64,000 nt of DNA from Purpureocillium takamizusanense (lineage: Eukaryota > Ascomycota > Sordariomycetes > Hypocreales > Ophiocordycipitaceae), in contig NC_063075.1 of NCBI RefSeq assembly GCF_022605165.1, positions 1,674,001 to 1,738,000 on the forward strand. Direction: 5' to 3'. Shown piece by piece: positions 37,001-47,784 of this stretch. Numbering within the stretch: position 1 is the first letter of the stretch; each line of letters starts with the position of its first letter. The notes under the pieces are model-generated. The model searched no databases, had not been told where the DNA came from, and saw only the letters and a list, made by a program, of their open reading frames with translations. The translations under genes were made by a program, and so were the position numbers.

Positions 37001-37378
37001 AGCCCCCACCCCTTCATCGCCGTCTTCGTCTTGACCTTCCGGTTCGTCGTCGAGGTCCGCATCGGTGTCGGCATCGTCGTCCCTCTCTTCTTCCTCATCG
37101 ACAGCATCGCCGACAACAATTTGGCGAGCGAGTAAATCGTTGTCTTCCTCCCCGGATGCATCTTGGTCAAGCTCTTCGCCAGACGCGTCGCGGTCGCTCA
37201 GGTCATCATCCAAGCCACTACGGCCGCCCCCGGAGATGTCTGTGACGCCATCAATGAGCGCATCCTGTGTGGTCACTTTGCTGTCGCTGACTAGCGCACT
37301 GTCTGCTGTGTCGTATCCGGCTTCGGAGAGTAAAACACTCTGCTGGAGCTCCTCTTCCATCGCCTGCGCGCTCGCCAT
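34027..37378 (-). CDS. SAS3: MYST-family histone acetyltransferase with PHD finger (Sas3/Mst2 type)
   Basis: Acetyl-CoA-dependent lysine acetyltransferase, probably the H3-directed catalytic subunit of a NuA3/Mst2-like complex. Exons are complement(36712-37378), (36610-36657) and (34027-36557), 1,081 aa; phases agree, introns 54 and 52 nt. After a very acidic N-terminus (about 40-190), a C4HC3 PHD finger spans 195-248 (CIFC, CANC, H-Q-Q-C, CPEC) and is spread over all three exons. The MYST domain covers about 530-820: a zinc finger (CEFC..H..C), the catalytic Cys in NNVSCILTL (about 667) and the acetyl-CoA loop QRKGYGN. The C-terminal region is Ser/Arg/Lys-rich, with a repeated RPSRPSRPKT segment and an acidic end. 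Esa1 and Sas2 types lack the PHD finger, which favours Sas3. The head-to-head neighbour is the complex I subunit gene. Confidence 0.92.
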
Positions 37379-38054
37379 GTTGTAGATCGCGTTGTAAACA
37401 GTCAAGTAGACAGAGTGTTGTCATATCCGGTTCAAACGAGCGTTGCGACAGATCGTTTCGGTCGATTCTCAGGGTGCCAGCATGATGACATGCGAGACGC
37501 GGCTCGACAACCACCCGAGGGGGAGACGCCTGAACTGCACCGACAATTAGTTGGGAGCCGAATAAGACATGGGCATAGAGTATGACATGGTGCAGCTTAC
37601 CGCGCGATGGCATGCGACGCGCTGAAAGAGCCAGAGCCTGTGATGATTATGGCAGGCCGCGGATCGGAGGACCAGCTGTCGCGTTTCGATCACGGCAAGC
37701 AATGACTGCTTCGCAACGTTGTTACAGTGCGCGCGCGCGTCCTGAGGTCAATGCCCCACATGCAGCTGCAAGTAGTACAGTGCGAGGAACGCCAGGCCCT
37801 CTGCCCTGTCGCAAGGGTGGAGCTGTCGCGCCTTCGGCCTCAGGCATCCAACCATTCCACTTGCCTACCTCTGACTGCGAACTCCCGCGACGACCAAACG
37901 CAGCAGGAATTGGGCCTTCGCCGGGCTATCGTTCAACGACGCATTACGACAACTAATTACGGCCGGCCACGATACCAACTGGCCCAAGCCTTGCGCCACC
38001 GTTCAGCCCAAACTTGTTTCCCACCAAAGTCCGCTTTGCCGGCACGCCGCCACG
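37379..38054. promoter_or_regulatory. Divergent spacer, MYST gene and complex I subunit
   Basis: A 676-bp head-to-head spacer. It contains a GCGCGCGCG run near 37732 and no gene. Confidence 0.45.
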
Positions 38055-38556
38055 ATGCCGGTTCCCTTCGAGACCTTGTTGCCCTACGCCATCATGATCG
38101 GCGTAAGTCTTGAGACACCGAGAGCCCGAATAGTTCGAGGCATCAGGGCTGACGACTATGCAGATGTTTGGTGTGACGGGTACAGGTCTTGCAGCTGTGA
38201 AGACGTGGAGGAACGAAGGGAAGCGCCCACGATATTCGCTTGATCAATGGGACAAGGTCAGTTCTAGTGCTGCATCGCCGCATATAGGTGTCAATTAGCT
38301 AACAGCATGCGCAGCAAAGTGAGTTGTTGCCCTGGGCGCCTTGCGTACGATAAATAGCCGGCGGGAGACTGACATAGACACCATAGTGATGGAGCGCGAT
38401 CGCCGGCTCACAGGAACATTGCGAGGACAAACAAATCAACCCGAGGCGCCATTGGGTTTTGAGTTCAGCAACGGTTGGAAGGTACGTTTTAAGAAAGCGA
38501 ATTACTTTCTGGCCAGGCCTGCTGACCTTGAACAGTTGGAGAAGCGCTTCTCTTGA
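38055..38556 (+). CDS. nuo9.8: NADH:ubiquinone oxidoreductase 9.8 kDa (MWFE/NDUFA1) subunit
   Basis: Accessory membrane-arm subunit of mitochondrial complex I, needed for its assembly. Five exons: 38055-38102, 38164-38256, 38315-38318, 38387-38481 and 38536-38556; 86 aa. The third exon is a 4-nt microexon (CAAA). Including it gives DQWDKQMMERDRRLTG, the conserved MWFE segment, and restores phase; no simpler splicing does both. One membrane helix lies near the N-terminus (about 6-27, LLPYAIMIGMFGVTGTGLAAV). The last intron (GTACGT..CTGAC..ACAG) gives the family ending NGWKLEKRF; without it a 19-residue basic/hydrophobic tail would appear. It is tail-to-tail with NCS6, 170 bp apart. Confidence 0.9.
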
Positions 38557-38726
38557 GAAAGCGGACGAGCCGCATTAGATACTGTGGAACACAGCTGTAT
38601 ATAACACCAGGGATAACGTGTTGGCGAGGATGAGCGACAGTGCGAAAGAGGTCTACATCTATTGCGCACCGCGGCGCATTTAGAGCCAGAATTGACAGAA
38701 CGTCACCTTCTGCCCAAAGGTTCCAT

Positions 38727-39899
38727 TCAGATGGCAATATCTGCCCTGTTCTTATTCAGATTCTCGAGGAGCGTGCATGCCTGGCACACGTCTTGGCTTG
38801 ACATGTAGCCGCACCGTACGCAATGCCCCAGAGTTTGAAGCTGGCCAGAAGAGCGGTCCTGTGTTCGGCGATTCCTGACCGGGAGCTGCAATGATGCTAC
38901 CTCCTTCGGCTGTCCATGACGGGTTATCTCCGTTTCAAGGCCATTTGGTTGACCTCGTTTGGTGGCTTTCGATTCCTCGGGTGGCAATCGTATTGCCGCG
39001 TTGCGACTCTCAGCCGATCCGCATCCTCCCATACCTTCACCCTCGTCGCATGCACAAGGGTCCTGATCTTTGTTTGGCGTCAGCCTGGCCATGTCCTCCC
39101 CACTCCGTACAATATCAAGTATCGCGCTTGGTCGAACCCTTTCCAGGCTTTTTATCAAGCTCCTTGCTGTTCCTCGGAATGCCTCCGGGCTGTATATGCA
39201 CTCCGTGCTGAAATAGTCGAGCTTTTTGTGATGGGCGTACAAGACGATCTCCTTCTCGTACGCATATTTGAGTGGCTTGCTCCTCTTGACCTCGCTGGAT
39301 GAGCTTCCCGTGACTATACTGGTACTGCGCGACAGCCGTGGCAGGTCTCCTCGGAGAAGATTCATCAACACGGTCTCCGCGACATCGTCGGCATTATGTC
39401 CGGTAACGACGTGTTTGATATCCAGCATTTTGGCGCCTCTGTCGAGCGCCTGCCGGCGAAACACGCCGCAGTATGTGCAGTTGCCCTTCTTGCCAATGGT
39501 ATCCACAACCTGGTCCATTGTCCATCCATATAGTTCGTCGTATCCGACGATCTTGAGAGCCATGTCATACTGGGTGGCATTCCTCTTGACTGTCTCCAGC
39601 GAGTCATCGCGGTATCCCTTGATCCCTTCGTCGACGCTGAGCAGGACAAGATCAAGCTCGTAGTTGTACCGTTCATTCAGAGTTTTAAGAACGGACGCCA
39701 GGACCGTAGAATCTTTGCCGCCAGAGGCTCCTATTGCAACTCTCTCGCCAGGGTGGAAGAGCTTCGACGAGACAATAGTGTGGTGCACCTCACTCTCAAA
39801 AACGTTGAGAAAACACTCTCGACATAGTTTGTGGTGATTCTTGGGCCTCTTGACTACAGCCCGGTTGGTATGGCAGCGAATGCAAGGCGTGGGTGGCAT
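38727..39899 (-). CDS. NCS6: Cytoplasmic tRNA 2-thiolation protein 1 (Ncs6/Ctu1)
   Basis: ATP pyrophosphatase subunit that, with Ncs2/Ctu2 and sulphur from Urm1, thiolates the wobble uridine (mcm5s2U34) of Lys, Glu and Gln tRNAs. A single exon of 390 aa. Landmarks: N-terminal zinc site CIRC..CREC, PP-loop SGGKDST (about 50-56), the CTYC pair, [29 protein letters not shown], and a C-terminal zinc ribbon CVRCGY..CQAC (about 360-375). A Cys/Gly-rich [13 protein letters not shown] segment is also typical. The Met at 39899 begins the family-like MPPTPCIRC. The frame runs on upstream only to a GTG. The region between the Cys/Gly patch and the last zinc ribbon is longer and less conserved than in yeast. 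Confidence 0.94.
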   Translation of the reverse strand: MPPTPCIRCHTNRAVVKRPKNHHKLCRECFLNVFESEVHHTIVSSKLFHPGERVAIGASGGKDSTVLASVLKTLNERYNYELDLVLLSVDEGIKGYRDDSLETVKRNATQYDMALKIVGYDELYGWTMDQVVDTIGKKGNCTYCGVFRRQALDRGAKMLDIKHVVTGHNADDVAETVLMNLLRGDLPRLSRSTSIVTGSSSSEVKRSKPLKYAYEKEIVLYAHHKKLDYFSTECIYSPEAFRGTARSLIKSLERVRPSAILDIVRSGEDMARLTPNKDQDPCACDEGEGMGGCGSAESRNAAIRLPPEESKATKRGQPNGLETEITRHGQPKEVASLQLPVRNRRTQDRSSGQLQTLGHCVRCGYMSSQDVCQACTLLENLNKNRADIAI

Positions 39900-40374
39900 T
39901 CTGTGAGCCAAGTTTGCCACCCAGTCCACGTCCTTGACGTTGAGAAGACCCGTATGCCCTAAGAACTGGTCGGAGTACTGAGCTTGTGCGTGGAATTGAG
40001 ATCTGATGGACGTTTTGAGATGAAGATATGTATCAACGAAAGTTGCAACTTCGTACAGTCCAGTTTGGCTGGCCCTTGATGCCTATTGAGTCAGTGCTGT
40101 GGAACTCTTGTTCCCGCGAACCAAAGTTAAGTGGGGCATTGATAATATCCACGTGAGTTCAAAATCTAGAGGGAAACCCAGCCACATATGGCAGCCTCCA
40201 TGTCTGCACCAGCCACACATGTGGGGCACGAATCCTGGTCGCTCGAAGAACCCAGCCCTAATTTTTCGCCCACCATCAGAAAACGATCTTTTCTTCGTTC
40301 CTTCCCAACCCTTCCACGCTCCGGCATCAACCACATTGCTCCATACGACCGAGCACCGCCGCCCAAGGAACAAG
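39900..40374. promoter_or_regulatory. Divergent spacer, NCS6 and eL8
   Basis: A 475-bp head-to-head spacer serving two translation genes. It contains AGCCCTAA near 40254, one mismatch from the telo-box AACCCTAA often seen at ribosomal protein genes; this is only a suggestion. No gene seen. Confidence 0.4.
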
Positions 40375-41524
40375 ATGGTAAGTTCCTAGTCATCACGACT
40401 CTAATGGCCACAGCTCGTGAGTCGATTGTGCGAAAGCGCAGTTACTCTCCACAGTGTCGCTCGCGACCCGTTGGAATTCCGCCTGCGTGCCGCTCGCGGC
40501 CCAGGTGAAGACTTGGCTGGAGACGCGACGATGTGCTGAAATATGCCACGCCGTGTTCTCATTAGAGTTCAAAGAAGACCACTTGGCTTGAGCAACTCGC
40601 TGATGTCTTCTTTTCTCAATGACAGCCCCCCAAATCCGGAAAGAAGGTGGCTCCGGCCCCTTTCCCTCAGGGAAAGGCTGGCTCGAAGAAGGCTCCCAAG
40701 GTTTGTGCATCCTTACCCCCGCTGCACTGCACTTCATGAGCTGACTGGGCGGCTGTAGAACCCTCTCATCGAGAAGCGCCCGCGAAACTTCGGTATCGGT
40801 CAGGACATCCAGCCCAAGCGCAACCTTTCGCGCATGGTTAAGTGGCCCGAGTATGTCCGCCTCCAGCGCCAGAAGAAGATCCTGCAGATGCGCCTGAAGG
40901 TTCCCCCTTCCCTGGCCCAGTTCCAGCATGTCCTCGACCGCAACACTGCCGCCCAGGCCTTCAAGCTTCTCAACAAGTACCGCCCCGAGACCAAGACCGA
41001 GAAGAAGGAGCGCCTTCTGAAGGAGGCTACCGCCATTAAGGAGGGCAAGAAGAAGGAGGACGTCAGCAAGAAGCCGTACACCGTCAAGTACGGCCTGAAC
41101 CACGTCGTTGGCCTCATTGAGAACAAGAAGGCCTCGCTGGTCCTGATCCCCAACGACGTCGACCCCATTGAGCTGGTTGTCTTCCTGCCTTCTCTGTGCA
41201 AGAAGATGGGTGTTCCCTATGCCATCGTCAAGGGCAAGGCTCGTCTGGGTACTGTTGTCCATAAGAAGGTTAGTCAATCCCCTTTCACTAGAGCTGCAGA
41301 ACTGGATGCTAACAGCATAACAGACTGCCGCTGTCCTGGCCGTTACCGAGGTCCGCTCCGAGGACAAGAACGAGCTGTCCAAGCTGGTTTCCGCCGTCAA
41401 GGAGGGCTTCATGGACAAGCACGAGCAGGCTCGGAGACAGTGGGGTGGTGGCATCATGGGCGCCAAGGCCCAGATGCGCACGCTCAAGAAGCAGAAGGCT
41501 CTGGAGGCTGCCACCAAGATTTAA
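40375..41524 (+). CDS. RPL8: 60S ribosomal protein eL8 (L7Ae family; L8/L7a)
   Basis: Large-subunit ribosomal protein of the L7Ae family. Four coding exons: 40375-40377 (the ATG alone), 40626-40700, 40759-41268 and 41324-41524; 262 aa, the normal length. The 248-nt first intron begins directly after the ATG, and splicing gives MPPKSGKK. The central L7Ae domain contains [18 protein letters not shown] and [21 protein letters not shown]. The C-terminus is basic and ends in ALEAATKI. Codons are strongly C-ending, unlike most neighbours, as expected for a highly expressed gene. Confidence 0.96.
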
Positions 41525-44500
41525 GCTGTCTAATATCCATCCTTGATGCATTGGGGTTTCGGGTTTCACGGTGTTGCAGGTTTCAGGGCATGAAAAATGA
41601 ATTGAGATTTTTAGCGACAACCTGTGTTTGCCGCTTCCTATGCACGCATGACTCGCACCCCCAAATGACTCTGTTCCTGAACAATGGACAAACATTGAGA
41701 GCTCTGCATGCACCGTGATGAGTATGTGTAACCTGCACTCATGACTGAGTATTGGGAGGTCAAGTCGTTGAGACGCTCGAACCGCTCTGGCAACATATCC
41801 CAACCCAGGCTGCTGCATTAGCAGTGAATGATCAGCCGCTGTTCGGTGCAGCTTTTAAGACGGGTGGTTGCTGGGAACATTTTGAAGCTGCCTCTCCGCG
41901 TGTGCAACCGTTACAAACTCCCAGGCAATGCACACTTGCCCTAAAGAGAGACCTTGCGGCGTGAAAGAGAAGTGCCACAGGTGGATGCTCTTAGGGTAGT
42001 ACTTCGTAGCCCTCCGCAGGCGTGTAAAATATGCTTTCTCAAAACGCCGAGCCGTGGCGAGCAAGGATCAAGGGCTTCGTGAAGCGACGGATGGTGCTTT
42101 GGAGCCGTCGTGCCGCGTCTTAGCTCCCACGCCTTGACTGGTACGACGCTACTATACTTCCGTATTTGCCTCCCAAACCTTGCCAACATTCTCCTGTTCT
42201 TTGGCCCTGACTCCGCTTCTCGAATGATCTGGCTTGGCGTGTTCGGCCCGAGAACCACACTTGACATTTGCCCTTGAGCCTGGACGTACGTCGCGTGTCT
42301 GTGGGCATGTTGAAGCACCGAAGACAATATGGGCATCTGATGGGTTGGCTGGATTGGGACCTGAGTCTGAAGAGCAGAATCACTCGATCCAGAGGATGAT
42401 CACGACGACGGCCGGAGATTCCGATCCGAGCAGCGACTTTCTAGGGTCCAGCACTTGTAGTGGTGAGGAGCGGAAATCCTGCAGCTATTTCAACATGGAT
42501 GTTGCGTCCCGGGTGCCGCCCGCATCAAATTCACGGGTGTTCGGGTCGTCCCCGTTCTCCTCCTCGTCTTTGCAGAGCAGAGGTGACGCGAGCCACCGCA
42601 AAACATGCCATTCGTCAATAGAGTCAGTGTTTTGGACGCGGCTGCTGGGGCAATTCTCGATGGAGCGATGGAAAAGCACAGCGCACATGGCTCGAGCTCG
42701 TACGTTTCTTGCAGATCTGCGTCTCGTGGCTGTATCGAAACGGCTTCATGCAAGGGAAGAGCTTGCCCTCTCGATGTAACTCGTATCCAATTAACATCGG
42801 CATCGGCACCATTTGCTGAAGGAGGTGGACTGCACTCGGGCTGAGCCCTTCCACGCCTTGCAAGATTTTCCTCATGATCTTACTAAGATTTAGACTGTCG
42901 AGATGTAGGACTGGGATCCGTCGTATAAATCTCGTTATATAGGCTCGATCTTGGTCATGGGCGACGCCCTTCACCCATGATCATACGTAAGCCAACCCCG
43001 CGAAGGTTTTTTTCAAAGTGACAATTCAATGTTACATGCGATTCATTAAGGGCGTTTCAGATCGTGGAGAGGGTGCCAATCACGCCATTGTTGACACCCA
43101 AGACTCGGCTCGTCTTGTCACATCTTTTCGTTGCGACGACGCCAATCGACCACACAGAGGTATATCTTGTATTGACGCCACATCTTTTCACAATTGCAAG
43201 GTACGAAAGGCAAGGACCAGGATTGAAGAATCCGGCAGGCACGGGAGCGATACGAGACGGGTGCATCGGAAACAGCCAGACCAGGCAGGGCTGCTGGCGT
43301 TTCGACGAGCCTGCCTGGACGCGCACGAATGGAGCCGGATCCGGCCCGCGAGCCCGCTGCTTTGCACGCGTCAGATGAGCATCTCATACGATGTGAACAA
43401 AAACATATTGATGCTCGAGTAGCCGCTGCGCGATGAACATTTGACAAGTACGGTCCGATGACGATGGACCTACAAAAACGAGACCAGAGGCCAGAGCTAT
43501 CATCTCATGATACAACCACGTCCCAACACAAGACATGCCGGACAAGGCAGCCTTCAGCCTAGCTGCAGGCCCATACCTATCAAGGAAGGACGAGACTGAA
43601 CCCTGCCGGAGGCATGTTTAGATTGACCATTTGGCAGGGCCTCTGATGACGTGTGCTGAAAGGTCCTGGCTCTTTCGCCACGAAGCACCCAGGGTGACCA
43701 GGGTGCCGGGCCGGGCCCGTAAACACTGGTGGCCATGCATCGCGAAGCGACGACACTGTAATCATTCGCCCAGCCTCCCAACACTTCGGGATGCGAGGCA
43801 GTTTGACATGCAGGGCGCCACAAGACAAAGCACGGAGCACCAGCCCAGTCAACGCTGGCGGCGCAACACCAAGCGCCATGGCGGCACAAGTGCAACGCAC
43901 CATAATATAATACCTGAGGTATAAACTGGACTGGCGAATTGCTGGTGTAATGGCGCAAAGTATCTGCACGGCCTAACAGGGGTCCCTTTTCAATCCCGCT
44001 GCAGATTGAACCCACATCCTGGGCCCCTGTGAAGACATGGACAGAGTCTGGGAACCCGGCATGCCAGCCGGCCTTCCGCGGGGTTTGAACTCCTGGTTTC
44101 CGCCGGCGCCTGGATCAGCATGTCTGTGCGAGGTACAAAGAGTACGGAACTTCTGTGTCCAAGGCACGTCATGGGGGCTAAAACGTAACTTGCAAAGGGC
44201 GCCACCCCGGGTTCTACAGCATGGGCTGGCGTAACACGAACCAACAACAAACATCGTCATGGCTTCACCTCCTCAATATTCTGTGACTCAAGTACAACGG
44301 CGCTCTTGACCTCTCTTTTGGCAGTGGTTATGTACAGGGTCGCCTGTCCCAAGCATCCAATTATGCAGAAACAGATGCGCCCCTGGCCGCCATACGCAAC
44401 TAAAAGAAAAATGTGACTATTTTGAACAATATATGTACTTCGTACGCCGCCAAACCGAGTAGAGTCGTCGTAGGCGTAGCTCTGGGTAAGCCTCAGCCTT

Positions 44501-44563
44501 AGCCGTAAAAGCGTTCATCCGTGTAAAATTAAATGGAAATCCAAGGTCCCTTAGATCCAATCG
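41525..44563. other. Gene-free tail-to-tail stretch of 3 kb
   Basis: Lies between eL8 and the rhodopsin-like gene. Short open frames occur on all strands but none has splice-linked continuity or family sequence. It holds GTACTTCGTA copies at 41998-42008 and 44435-44445. No tRNA, rRNA or transposon signature was recognised. Confidence 0.5.
44435..44445. repeat. GTACTTCGTAC palindromic element
   Basis: A near-perfect inverted repeat identical to elements at 21509 and 61377. It lies about 120 bp beyond the 3' end of the rhodopsin-like gene. Confidence 0.55.
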
Positions 44564-45791
44564 CTAGACATTAGAGCCCGAGTCGTTGCGGCGACGGGCT
44601 CCCTGGCCCCCTGCCTCTTCGTCGACCTGGACACTGTACGTGACAGACTTTACGATTGCCCCGTCTTGCAAAATGTTCTCCTCGCTGCCTGACTTGGTCG
44701 TGGACGCAAAGACACTCTTGTCGTTGCTTACGTCGCTCAGCTGGTAGTGTTCGCCATTCTTGAGACCTCGACTCCGGCTCATGCGGTGCGACGAGCCGTA
44801 TCCTTGGCCGGAGTGCTTGGAGCGGTACTCCCGGGCTTTCTTCATAAACACTGGAGCGAGGAACGGCAGAGAGGATACCATGTTCTGCATAGGGGGGTCA
44901 AGTTAGCAAGCTTAAGAAAGACACCACATCGGCAATTGCTTCAACTTACGCCGACGTTGAATTCGATTGTGCCCCAAAGAACCAGCATGGTTGAGTTGCC
45001 ATCGCCGTATTGAATGCGGTTGATCTGAAGGTACCGAAGGATGGAGCAAAGAGTGGTGAAGAGGCCCAGCATGAATATACCAATGAGGCCCAGCTTCTTC
45101 TCCATACGCACGTTGAGCTTTAGCAAGACCGGGATCGGCAGAATGGCCACGACGACGTCCGAAACGATTGTGACGACGGCGTATCCTGTAAAAGAAGGAC
45201 CGGGTGCCAGACAAGTGCCAGCCTTCAGAGGGTTCCACGATTTGTCCACCGGGGAACAGGCAAATATGAGAGAAAGGGCACATCCGACATGAGCAGCCAA
45301 GATGACTCCAATTGTAGTCAAGACGATCAGACGATAAGTTTTTTGATCCGTCCCCTTCAATAGGCGAAGGTAGCTGATCAACAAAGCGATCTTGAAGAAG
45401 CTGATGCCGATTTGGTAGATTGGTCGACCCGCAAAGTTGACGCGCGTGTACGGGATGAGGTTTTCTTTTGGGCGAGCCTTGACGGGCAAGCCAAGGCCAT
45501 ACTTTGTCTCTAAAAAAGGCATCTGTCAGCTCTGGTTGTCGTCGTTTTCCTGGTAGCTGTGAGCGGGTAAGACGCACGGATGATGCAAAGGATCGAGTAT
45601 ATAAGCGCAAAGACCATGGAGAGGGCGGCCATCCAGTCGTCACCGGCCAGGCCGCGAGCTGTCGCACGAACCCATAGCCGTGTACTGACGACTGTGATGG
45701 AGAGGACGGACAAGACCACGCAGATGGCGATGATTGTAGGATACTGCGACAGGTCCTCGACCTCGGGAGTTGCGTTGTCGACCCAGCCCAT
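44564..45791 (-). CDS. Fungal rhodopsin-domain seven-helix membrane protein (PTH11-related, no CFEM)
   Basis: Plasma-membrane protein of the fungal 'rhodopsin domain' family, which includes PTH11-like receptor candidates; ligand and signalling role unknown. Exons are complement(45578-45791), (44950-45509) and (44564-44884), 364 aa; introns 68 and 65 nt. Joins give LCII|QTKYGLGLP and EFNVG|NMVSSLPFL, both family-like. About seven hydrophobic helices lie between residues 18 and 270. Family marks include RLWVRATARGLAGDDW after helix 1, a conserved Cys in CSPVDKSWNP, and a TM5-TM6 loop with PIPVLLKLNVRMEKKLGLIGIF split by charged residues. There is no CFEM cysteine domain and the N-terminus is short. 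The cytosolic tail of about 95 residues is Ser/Arg-rich. Confidence 0.87.
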
Positions 45792-46081
45792 TGCGCTCGA
45801 TGCCGCTCAGCGGTTTTGACCGTCCAAGAGTGTCGTCGTTACACGAGATGGAAATGCCTTGGCGGGCGTGTCTCGGTAGATGTGTCTAAAAAAGAGTAAC
45901 AATGGGCAGCGACCAAAGCCGCGGCAATCGTGGTTCTCTATATTCGCGTTTCCGAAATCTGCTCTCGTCCCTATCGAACCACGCAATCGCAGCGCTTGGA
46001 CGAACAAAGGGAGAGAGAGAGAGTAAAGAAAAAAGCAAAATTGACAGGTGAGGCTGGGATAAGTAAGACCCTTTCGCGCGG

Positions 46082-46100
46082 GGTGGTGGTGGTGGTGGTG
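46082..46100 (+). repeat. (GGT)n microsatellite
   Basis: About six GGT units in the upstream region of the rhodopsin-like gene; on its coding strand this reads as (ACC)n. Confidence 0.8.
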
Positions 46101-47392
46101 ACGGGTGACCACCAGATCTGGCCCAAAGGAATGTAGTGACGGGCGAAGGGGTCGTGGCCAGAAATAGTTGGGCAAAAAGCAAAGGAACGCGGGAGCGCGA
46201 GCGAGCCTTCGTGACGCAAGGCACGAACGAAGGCTTTCGAATGATGGGACTGGCCCCAAGAAAGACGTACGTAGCGGAGACGCAGCAGCTAGGTTTCTAT
46301 ATTCAACGTAAAAGAGTCTTCCTCCGTTTATATTACAAAGGCGAAGGCGACCGAACGGAAGGGAGGGGGAGGGGTGTAGTGCCTCCCCAGCCAGCCGAGG
46401 CAAGAGTTACGGCTCGGCATGTCTCCCGATCTTGCTCCAAAGGCAGACTGACAGCGGCCGCCACCAGGGGGTTTTTGCCCTTAATTCTTTGTTTTTTTTA
46501 AACATACAAATGTGGCAGCTTGAACCGTAGGTAGAGTCGCATCGGGCGGTGCTTAACATCTCGGACAGGCAGAGGGCTGGGATCCATGGCGCAGAACAGC
46601 CTCCTTCCGCCTTGCCTTTAGCCTCTCGTAGTCAAGGCAAGTCAAGCGCCGAGGCTTCTCTGCCCAATGCCATTGCAAGCTAGCAACGAGTACGATCACC
46701 GGGGCTCAAAAAGAAACGAGGGTTGAGTGACATGGGGCGCGGCACGCGCGAAGCCAGAGGGAGGGACGCCCGCGCCAGCGGAGCATCAACCATCATGGTG
46801 GCAATGTGCGGGAAAACGCAATCTGGTTACTGTAACATGGCATAGAAGAAAAGGAAGCTTGCAGATGGAAGGGAGCCAAGCAGCGTTCGAGTTGCTCGCT
46901 CAACACGATGCACATGTATTATGCTTGCCAAGTTGGGACGCAGGAGTCCATTTCCCAGTGGAACCTTGATTTTGAACAGCATGACTGGAGACTGAGAGGT
47001 GGAGGGCAGCAGCGGGACAGGAGAGTTCTTTGGAAGGCTATTGGGCATCCCGTCTTTCCATCGAATCGTCACGGGTCGGACCCCGGCCGTGATGAAGGTC
47101 CATCATCAGTCCATGTCGGAACTGTTCAAGGGCGCTTGCCCGCCCGTCTTTCGTGATCAAGAGAAGTCTCCAGAGCCACCCAGCCAGGTGGAACCACCAT
47201 CAACGCCGCTGGACCAGGGGGGCGTGGCTGGCATCAGGGGAAGTGATCTGCTTTTAGCGGCGTTGAGTGGTGCGGTGCTAGCAAGGTAGCGTCGTCGACT
47301 TCAGCTGCAAGGGCACGCACCTCTTACTTGTAAGTTGTCGGCATGTCGGTACTGGTGCTTATGGGACCGATGACTGGAAGGTCCAAAGTTCT

Positions 47393-47410
47393 GACGACGA
47401 CGACGACGAC
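47393..47410 (+). repeat. (GAC)n microsatellite
   Basis: Six GAC units in non-coding DNA. Confidence 0.8.
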
Positions 47411-47686
47411 GGCAAGTGGACCAGTCAACAAAGCTGATTGAGAGTTGCGCCCCCCCCCAATCCCGTCCATCCACACCGGCTGTCTCCGGGTTTTCAATCG
47501 CTCCCGATTTGCCGGCACGCCGAATCCCACTGCCCTCCGGAATTCGTCCCAATGTGCTTTGCACTAATTTAGGCAGGTCAGGTAAGTTAGGGCGTCGGCC
47601 AGTTCCCAAGCTTGTGAGTGGCTGCCATAATTCGAGGGGCGCCGAGACTCGTGAAAGGTATTGCGGTCGAAAGGTTCAATTGGCAC

Positions 47687-47784
47687 TACGAAGACTGCGC
47701 TATGAAGACTGCGCTATGAAGACTGCGCTATGAAGACTGCGCTATGAAGATTGCGCTACGAAACCTACGCTATGAAGCCTGCGC
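47687..47784 (+). repeat. Seven-copy 14-bp tandem repeat
   Basis: Unit TATGAAGACTGCGC, seven head-to-tail copies at 14-bp spacing from 47687. Copies 2-4 are identical. Copy 1 differs by one base, copy 5 by one, copy 6 by several and copy 7 by one. No frame uses it as a recognisable protein repeat. Confidence 0.92.

Noticed and set aside
40393..41517. Minus-strand 374-codon frame antisense to eL8
   Set aside because: It is a shadow of the highly biased eL8 codons; the plus strand encodes a full-length ribosomal protein with proper introns.
44037..44110. Possible tRNA T-loop (GTTCAAA on the minus strand)
   Set aside because: The flanking bases do not form a T-stem, and no acceptor or anticodon arm could be built.
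45807..46403. Minus-strand frame with a His repeat upstream of the rhodopsin-like gene
   Set aside because: The His run is only the (ACC/CAC)n microsatellite read in one frame. It is probably 5' leader.
47687..47784. 14-bp repeats considered as a CRISPR-like array
   Set aside because: The units are directly adjacent without spacers, and the host is a eukaryote.
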